NCBI GenBank assembly: GCA_050084985.1
Contig: JBITNC010000001.1
Location: forward strand, 38,750,001-38,814,000
Direction: 5' to 3'
Source: Nageia nagi
Taxonomy: Eukaryota > Pinophyta
Length of the DNA: 64,000 nt
Below the pieces are notes generated by a model. The model saw only the letters and a list, made by a program, of their open reading frames with translations, did not search any database and was not told the origin of the DNA. Each line of letters begins with the position of its first letter. Position 1 is the stretch's first letter. This document shows positions 57,094-64,000 of the stretch, one piece after another. The translations under genes and the position numbers were made by a program.

Positions 57094-59450
57094 TTGTTAA
57101 ATGCTTTGAATAATTATTTACAAAATGTTAAACAACATCTAACACAATTAATAATACAATATGAAAACCCTGAGGTACAAGAAGATCCTTTGAATAATTA
57201 TTTACAAGATGTTAAACAACATCTAACACAATTAATAATACCTTCATCTTCACCCCATATACATAGTCTTTCTCCATATGGAACACATTTGAGGGAAGAT
57301 AAATCACAAATAGTGAAGGAAACACCTAATGATGAAGAAACAAAAATGCCTCCTTGAAGAGCACAATTAGCTGATACAATAATGCAAAGGGATCCTTTTA
57401 GGCCAAGTATAATTGTGTTACATGATACTTTCTACATAGGTAGTTAGTTCAATCTTACTTAAAAAGAGAGCATTATTCACCTTCTATAATTTCAAGATAA
57501 ATGGAAGAATTTGATTAAAGGATATCCATACATTTGTTAACTCCTATACCTCAAGCGAGAGATACCTTTAAGGTATATGAAAATCCTTATCATGTCTTAA
57601 GATCAAATACCCCATCTCCTTTGGAAAGAATTCAACAAATCACTCAAAAAAAATTGACTCAACCAAACTTATCAGGGTTTAATTTGCAAGAAATACCTTC
57701 CTATCCTCATAAGAAAGAACATGCACCTCAAAGAAACTTGCATCAATAAGGAAGTGTACAACAACAAAAATAAGTATTGGCTCAATCCAGTCAATAAGTG
57801 ATGAAACTAATAAAAGTCATTGAAAAACACCAAGATCAAACTCAACCTATGCCTAATATACCTCAAAATAGGAATATCTCAAATATTAACATCATTACCA
57901 AGTTCAAACTCAACTGGTTACAAATGTACCTTAAAATATAAATATATTGAATATTCAACATCAAGGTCAAGGTTTACAAGTGAGTAATAAACCACCATCT
58001 AGGGAATGATCATTATCTCCTTAGAATCATGGAGTGTATAGATATCAAGATCCCTACTTCACTAAAAAGAAAGTAATTTCATTAAAAAAGAGACAATATG
58101 AATATCAAAGATATCATCTTTCTCCATCACAAGATGGTAAACAAGGATATCAATTGCCTCCTAAACCAACTCATTAACCTCCACCACCAACACCACCATA
58201 TAGTGAAGGTTATTATCAAGCAAGGATGCCCTTAGAACATAGATATGAACCCTCTCAAATATACATAGAAATAAACTATCCTATAGAAAAAGCATATCCA
58301 AGACATGAAGAATACCTTGGTTATTCACATAGTCAACCAATGGAGAAGGTAACAAAAGATGATGATGATTTATATAAAAGATTAAAGAAGTAGAGAAAGG
58401 TTATCTATGCAAGATAAACAAAAAATTTATGAGATAATTGTAATGAATAATTCATCCTAGTTTTCCAAAGAAAGAAACTCCTTATAAGTTTGAAATTATA
58501 AAAATTTAACCATTTAAAGGAAAACAAGATCTTAAAGAACATCTAAGGAAATTCAAATATTCAAGTTACTTGAATTCTAATGATGATGCATTAATGTTAC
58601 GTATCTTTCCTATTATGCTTTCCAAACAAGCAATGGATTGGTACAATAACTTAAAAATATAGCATAAAATTATACTCTCAGTTAGAAAATTTATTTCTAA
58701 AACATTTTAAAATCAAAATTAAAGATAATACCTCCATCACTAATCTCATAAGACTGCAACAATTTTTAGACAAAGTAGTTACTGAATTCATTGTATGATG
58801 GAGGATGTGTTAAGAATCATGCCTTATAGTTTACCTTATGAAGAATTGGTTAAGTTATTTAGTAAAAGTTGCTTAATACCTATTGCTAGTACATTGTTGA
58901 TTCAACAACATAGAACTTTTGAAGAAGCTATCTCTCAAGAAGTCATTATTGAAAGATTTAAAAATCTAATATGGAAAGACTAAAAAGTGAGAAGATTACA
59001 TTAAGAGTAAAAATTAAAAAAAAAAAAGCAAATAAATAATTACCAACAAATAAAGTTTTAATTGTAAAATATGTGGAACCATCATCATCCCAAAATGTAG
59101 AAAAATATTTTAAACCCAAATGAAAATATACACCTTTATCATAGTCTCTTTATGATATTTTCAAAAATTATGTGATCACCAAATAATTACTTTTTCTAAA
59201 ATTAGGCTAGAAAACCCTATAAGTATTAAAAGTATATGGTATAATCAAGAATAATTTTATCATTTTCATTGACAAAAGGGTCACAATACAAACAAATTTC
59301 AAACCTTAAAAAATATAGTCCAAGAATTAATTGACAATGGGAAGTTAGAGTGGATAATCCTATTGTAATTTCTAATCAAAACATGGTAATTTACCAAAAC
59401 CGACTTCCACAACATCCAACTAATAGCATCTTGTTACATCCAAGTAATAC
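57094..59450 (+). pseudogene. gag of TatA2 (decayed)
   Basis: Open pieces are 57094-57357 (with a 28-residue internal duplication), 57534-57749 (proline/glutamine-rich) and 58795-58983 (MEDVLRIMPYSLPYEELVKL). Between them is the central gag block PFKGKQDLKEHLRKFKY and LMLRIFPIMLSKQAMDWYNN near 58505-58650. The zinc knuckle near 59260-59330 is broken (an FHxQKGHNTN-like stretch, then TLKNIVQELID). It would have served particle assembly. Confidence 0.72.
57105..57272. repeat. 84-bp in-frame tandem duplication in TatA2 gag
   Basis: TTTGAATAATTATTTACAAR starts both copies (57105 and 57189). The first about 53 bases of each are nearly identical and encode LNNYLQ(N/D)VKQHLTQLII. Confidence 0.9.
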
Positions 59451-59829
59451 ATAAATGGAGCCAATATGATTCAACTTTAAAAGGCATGATAAGTGTTTGT
59501 ATAAGAGTACAAAAGATAAAAGGGAGACAAAATGGTGTACCAAATAATTAGCAAGATAAGAGTCATATGGAATCTGACATACCCAAATAATAACCTCCTA
59601 AAGTCTCTATAAAAGGCACTCTACAACAAGAACTAAAAGGTTCACAAGTAAAGTTATCCTTGTTTGAGTTGTTACAACAATCCAAAGATCATATAGATGC
59701 TATGAATCAACTATTACAAATGATTAAATAGACATTAATAATCTTGAGGGTTCCACAACCTTTGTAGGAAACATTAAAATAAGTTAAAATCTACAATAAT
59801 TTTTTATGATATGAATTAAAAGATTCTAA

Positions 59830-60719
59830 AGGACCACATGAATTAGATCCACCTTTGCATATTATAGCAAAGTTTAATGGAAAAATGATTTAAAATAATA
59901 TTGGTTGATGGAGGATCAAATATTAATATTATTTCAATGAATGCATACAAAAATTTAAATATTACTTTTTCATATTTTTGTACACCATCTCTCCAACTAA
60001 AAGCATTTAATGATGCTTTATGTTAACAGTAGGGTTAATTTCATTACCTATCACTATAGGATCAAAGATGATGCAAACATTACTACAAGTGATTGAAGAA
60101 GATATCACACAATATAATATTCTCTTAGGTAGACCTTGGATCAAAGATATGCAATGTGTCCCATCAACATATCATAATTATTTGAAATATATTCATTAAG
60201 GATTAGTGCATTGTGTACCTAGAGATGATAATCCATATTCACATTGCAATGCTACTTATTTACCTAATGATATAACTTTACAATCCACTCATTTTTTCAT
60301 GATGCCTATGGAAAAGAATGAACCATTGGTAACTAATGTCGATAAAAATGATCATACTTCCTCAAATATCTTAAAAGAGAAGTAAGCTATTAATCAACAT
60401 AAATTAATTAATGATCATCAAGAAGTTGATAATAGATTACAAAAAAATGATTGTGACACCACAAGAGAGGGAATCTTAGGAAGAAAGAGATCATAAGATA
60501 GATAAATTAAACAAAGCATCCTCATCAAAGGATTCATCCTACATAAATGTCTCATCTCAAAGTGATGATGCTAAAGATGTCACATTATCAAATATCTATC
60601 TAATGATAATAAAATTATTTAATTTGGGAATAGAGTATGAGATTAATGATGTAATATTCAATATTCCTTCCACCCAAGATATTGGATGACCTAATGAATC
60701 ACTAGTTTAGACCCAAAAA
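59830..60719 (+). pseudogene. Aspartic protease region of TatA2 (decayed)
   Basis: The active-site block reads ILVDGGSNINIISMNAYKNL near 59905, with the D-G-G intact. Downstream near 60130 is GRPWIKDMQCVPSTYHNYL, the Tat signature also seen at 22812-23141, followed by NPYSHCN. The reading ends at the TatB-2 insertion. Confidence 0.78.
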
Positions 60720-61429
60720 TGTGTAAATAATAAATAAATACATAAATAAATATAAATGTGGTCTATGAGTATAATAAATGACAACTCTATATCAGATTAC
60801 AAGCAATATACATGAAACATATGAACCTAATACAGAGTAGAATCTGTAGCCAGTATATATACAATCCTCAAGAGTAGATAACAATGAACATTTAGGTATC
60901 ATGATTGAACTTTAGATGATATTGCAACATATATTCACTGGAGTAATATCACAATTCATTCCCCAAAGTCTAGATCTCCTAATCTAGAAAGTGCATGCTA
61001 CTAGCACCATAGGAGTCTCACATCGCCAACATCATGGAAAAGGAAATTTTGTGTTGTGCACAAAAGAGAGAGTACTAACCTCAAAGAGTTAACAAGTTCT
61101 CAAAATAGGTGGTATTAAGATACACTAATGTTTGGCTAGAACCACCTATCAGAGAGTTTTGATAGGGATGTCAAACCTTGACCTCCAGTATTTATAACCT
61201 AAAAGGAAATAGAAAGGGGTGAAAGATGAAACAAAAATAACAATAATCATTTCAATATTCAAGATAACTTAAAATATAAACCATGGCATATGATATTAAA
61301 TTGGCCCTAGCATATGCTATTGCAATATAATAACATTTTATCTTGATTTATACATTATTGCCTATTAATCATTTAATGTGCTAAATATGATTTATTAAAT
61401 AAATAACAAATCATTTTTAGGCATCTACA
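60720..61429 (-). repeat. 3' LTR of TatB-2 (710 bp)
   Basis: It matches 42364-43004 reversed and contains TTATAAATAC as a probable TATA box near 61190. The outer end (ending ACACA on the minus strand) is inferred from where TatA2 homology stops. Confidence 0.65.
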
Positions 61430-61446
61430 TTTTGTCTCTCTTTGGA
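61430..61446 (-). other. Polypurine tract of TatB-2
   Basis: The minus strand reads CCAAAGAGAGACAAAA directly before the LTR start. Confidence 0.75.
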
Positions 61447-63530
61447 TATGTAATGAAAAGCATTGAAATTGCATAATCCAAAGAAGTCTAGAGAAGAGAA
61501 AAATATTTTCAATAGTAAAGTGGACTTCCCTACTTTGATTGATATGTCAAGTATGGTATGTTGCTTGCTTCCTTTTGGTCTTGGTTTCCCCTAGCTCTTG
61601 CTATGTTGAGTGATCAAGCCAAAACTAAGATTCCCTGTATGAGGTGAGCATTGATGTCAATCCTACTCACCTAGACATTACCTATAGAACAAAACAATAT
61701 ATACCTGCATAGATCACATCCATGAAAGAATAAATAATATAAATAGCAAGGATGAAATAAATATAATATTCAATATATCACTATGGAAAATGCGATTATA
61801 GTGACATATAAACAATGATACATAGACTACTATGATAGACAACTCATAGCCCATAAATATCCATTAGTGAGTTATGATGGTGATGTCCTGTATCAATATC
61901 ATATTTTCTCATGTGAAGACCATGGCTTTGAAATAATATTAGTGTATCAAGAAAGCAATATATTCAATTTCTATCATTACACCATATATTTAATTATTCT
62001 TTGGTCATTCATTGTAACATCTCAATTTGCATGCATATTCAATGTAAGTCAACATCGCAACCATCGTGGGATGCATAGAATTGAACAATCATATTTTCAA
62101 CAATATTGATCCTTATCCTTAAAGCTACTCATATGTATGAAGAAACCATATGAATGGGAAATATTCAACAAAATGAAAATATGCCCCAATACCAAAGGAT
62201 ATATAACAACTAGATGTCATTGGCGATGTAAACCTTTCAATTTGCAATGCTAAAATTTGAAACATATTCAATTTACAACCATATATATCATATTGTTTTC
62301 ATGTGTGAAGAAAATAGCAATTCGATTTATCATAGAATTTTTGAGAAAAATCATTTGATAGCAAGATTTGTGCATATTTGTAATTTGCATTTGTAGGCTA
62401 TGTAATATTCCAATAACCATTACTATAAATTAGAGCCAATATGAAAACTTTGCAATCATTTAAAAGATCATATAGTTTTGCAATTTGTATGCCATTGGTG
62501 GCATAGAAAGCAATACAACTTTTTCCAAAATCAAGAGTATCTTCAATTGATTGTGAAACAAGGGTATTCACTTGACAATGGAATACATTCAATAGATAAA
62601 TTTGAAGATGAAAATTTGAAGTCCAATTTAAATATAATAACATTTTGCCAATAAAAATTAATCATGTATATCAACTTTATAAGTGCACTTATCATTCAAT
62701 AATATGTAGTCAACACAAATTGAGATAATGCATTTAATATTTTTTCTAATTTTAGCCAATTTCATGCTACTGGCATTGTATAATTTATATAAATAATTTT
62801 AAATAACATAAATGTTAAAATTTCAATCATATACAATTATTAAGAGATGAAAATGCACATATAAACCATTATAGGACATTGGCCCTTGAATGCACATATA
62901 ACTCAAGGAAAATCAATGACACTAGCAGTGTAAAAATAGTGTTAGAATTTTTTGAAAAAGAAATAGCAAGCTTTTAAAATAACTGGATGCACAATGAACC
63001 TATAATAGGATGATTTAGGACACCAATAAGGGAAAAAAAAAGTCTTAGGGTTTTAATAAAATTTTAGAAACTATAAAAAAAAAATTTTAGTTAAAATTAC
63101 CATTTTGACTTTTTTGTCCTCTAACTTAGTGCTCCAACTTCCAATTTGCATAACAAATCCCTACCTGCATGTTGACTCATCCTCTAGCTATGCTTGATTG
63201 GATCTAAGGTTGATTGACATGGCTTGGACATCATTTTCTCTTTCTTATCATTGTGTACACTCATTTTTCACTATTTTACACATCATTTTGATTCCTTGTA
63301 TGGTGGATGAGGAATGGAGGGTGCTTGTATGCCCCATTACTAGCTAGAGAGGCCACATAACAAAGTATCTCCACTCCCTTCCATATGAGTATGCAGTAAA
63401 TATCTTTGTTTTATATTTTTCAATGATAATTCATGTTTTGATGTTTTTTAAGCTTGATAATTCAATATTTTAATTTAGCAAAGTAATTTACCATTTTATT
63501 TATCTTTTATTCCCTTGTAAGAATGCAAGG
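61447..63530 (-). other. 3' tail of TatB-2; no recognisable gene
   Basis: AT-rich sequence without a clear domain on either strand. The frames 61867-62109 and 62398-62643 have low-complexity or unrecognised content and no homologue that I can see in the window. Confidence 0.5.
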
Positions 63531-63539
63531 TTCTTGTTT

Positions 63540-63900
63540 GAGGAGGACCAATGACAATAACCACCTTAGAGAAGGTGAGGGGTTGGAATAGAACCAACCA
63601 AATTGATGATATTCTATCCAGATATGGGCTAGCAGATCTAGCCATCATTGGCATGTGCAACAAAACTTGCTTCTATTGATAGCATTATCAAAGAGATGGG
63701 ATCTTCATTGCTACTCATTTCACCTACCCCAAGTGAAATGACTCTTGCACTCCTTAACATCTACCAGATATGGGTGATTCCCATTAGGGTAAGTCTTGTA
63801 TACCAAAGGGATTTTTTGAAAAATAATGTCCAAGATCAAGAGGCTCTTTGGCTAATCGGGGAGGCAAATCACTATTGGGAGCATTGATTAGTGAGGATAG
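63540..63900 (+). pseudogene. Plant mobile domain (PMD/MAIN-like) N-terminal remnant, antisense to TatB-2
   Basis: In three successive plus-strand frames the order of a PMD N-terminal half is visible: DDILSRYGLADLAIIGMC near 63600, ALSKRWDLHCYSFHLP near 63680-63725, then SEMTLALLNIYQIWVIPI near 63735-63790. The R-W-D....SFHLP and EMT..L.DIY.I..IPI motifs are characteristic of the family. At least two frameshifts break it. PMD proteins act in nuclear silencing and development in plants, and PMD also occurs in transposons. Here it lies between pol and the 3' LTR, opposite in direction to the element. Confidence 0.65.
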
Positions 63901-64000
63901 TGAAGGTATGTTAGTTTGCCCTAGTGAGATGACATTTACAGCTATATGTAGCCATTATCATAGCTACTTACTTGTGACCAAATAAGATTAATACCTTACC

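Larger units (their letters stand above)
54651..60719 (+). mobile_element. TatA2: TatA-family element, plus strand, cut by TatB-2
   Basis: It has a 5' LTR, primer site, leader, gag and protease in order. It matches TatA in LTR start, leader, gag and protease segments. It ends at 60719, where the TatB-2 LTR begins, so pol and the 3' LTR are not in the window. The bases before the LTR are ATATA (54646-54650), the expected target duplication. Confidence 0.8.
60720..64000 (-). mobile_element. TatB-2: 3' LTR and 3' tail of a TatB element, running off the window
   Basis: The LTR 60720-61429 reads TGTAGATGCCTAAAAATGAT on the minus strand and matches the TatB-1 5' LTR. A purine tract follows on the inner side (61430-61446). 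It is inserted into TatA2, whose protease reading stops at 60719. The tail contains an antisense PMD remnant (63540-63890). Pol must lie to the right of the window. Confidence 0.7.

Noticed and set aside
1-64000. Endogenous pararetrovirus (caulimovirid) sequence
   Set aside because: All RT fragments sit between LTRs or with integrase, and no movement-protein or coat motifs were seen; Ty3/gypsy and copia explain them.
1-64000. CRISPR arrays, bacterial operons or ribosome-binding sites
   Set aside because: The repeats are LTRs, minisatellites or microsatellites without spacer structure, and the content is clearly plant retroelement DNA.
1-64000. tRNA or other structural RNA genes
   Set aside because: Only primer-binding sites complementary to tRNA ends were found; no cloverleaf-like gene was recognised by eye.

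Overview
This window looks like intergenic heterochromatin from a large-genome seed plant. A gymnosperm is possible, but nothing here fixes the species. Base composition is AT-rich and CG is scarce. There are long stretches without host coding sequence, and almost everything recognisable is a decayed LTR retrotransposon. I found no convincing host gene, tRNA, rRNA, CRISPR array or prokaryotic feature. The short ORFs are fragments of gag/pol, antisense shadows, or repeats.

The main result is that the window can be read as a nested stack of retrotransposons, much of it fixed by 5-bp target-site duplications (TSDs) that I could match by eye. A Ty1/copia remnant (minus strand, 41452-42363) forms the floor of the right part. 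A Tat-lineage Ty3/gypsy element, here called TatA (minus strand, 8150-41446, TSD ATAAT at both ends), entered the copia 3' LTR. TatA itself took three later insertions: Reina-like chromovirus Reina-2 (16790-22781, TSD TTTGT), a Tekay-like chromovirus (about 24712-32165, 5' LTR lost), and a gag-less chromovirus Chromo-3 (32201-37647, TSD AGCAA). With these removed, the TatA gag, protease and RT fragments follow each other in the correct order.

To the right, a second Tat-type family (TatB-1, plus strand, from 42364) interrupted the copia remnant. It was then hit by a small non-autonomous LTR element (TRIM-like, 43434-44914, TSD ATAAA) and by Reina-4 (46630-52299, TSD CCTAT). At 54651 a TatA-family copy in plus orientation (TatA2) begins. 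It is cut at 60720 by the 3' LTR of another TatB element (TatB-2, minus strand), which runs off the right edge. The left edge holds the gag and 5' LTR of Reina-1 (1-1762), followed by an AT-rich tract with a third Tat-type 3' LTR boundary at 4523.

The most interesting pattern is coding sequence antisense to the Tat elements, lying between pol and the 3' LTR. In TatB-2 (63540-63890) and the tail of TatB-1 (53280-54590) it looks like plant mobile domain (PMD/MAIN-like) protein. TatA has an unidentified antisense ORF in the equivalent place (about 9957-10309). Other points of note are the TRIM-like element that shares LTR motifs with the chromoviruses, a pol-only chromovirus, several family-specific tandem repeats in leaders and 3' tails, and widespread stop codons of the kind expected from deamination of methylated cytosine.
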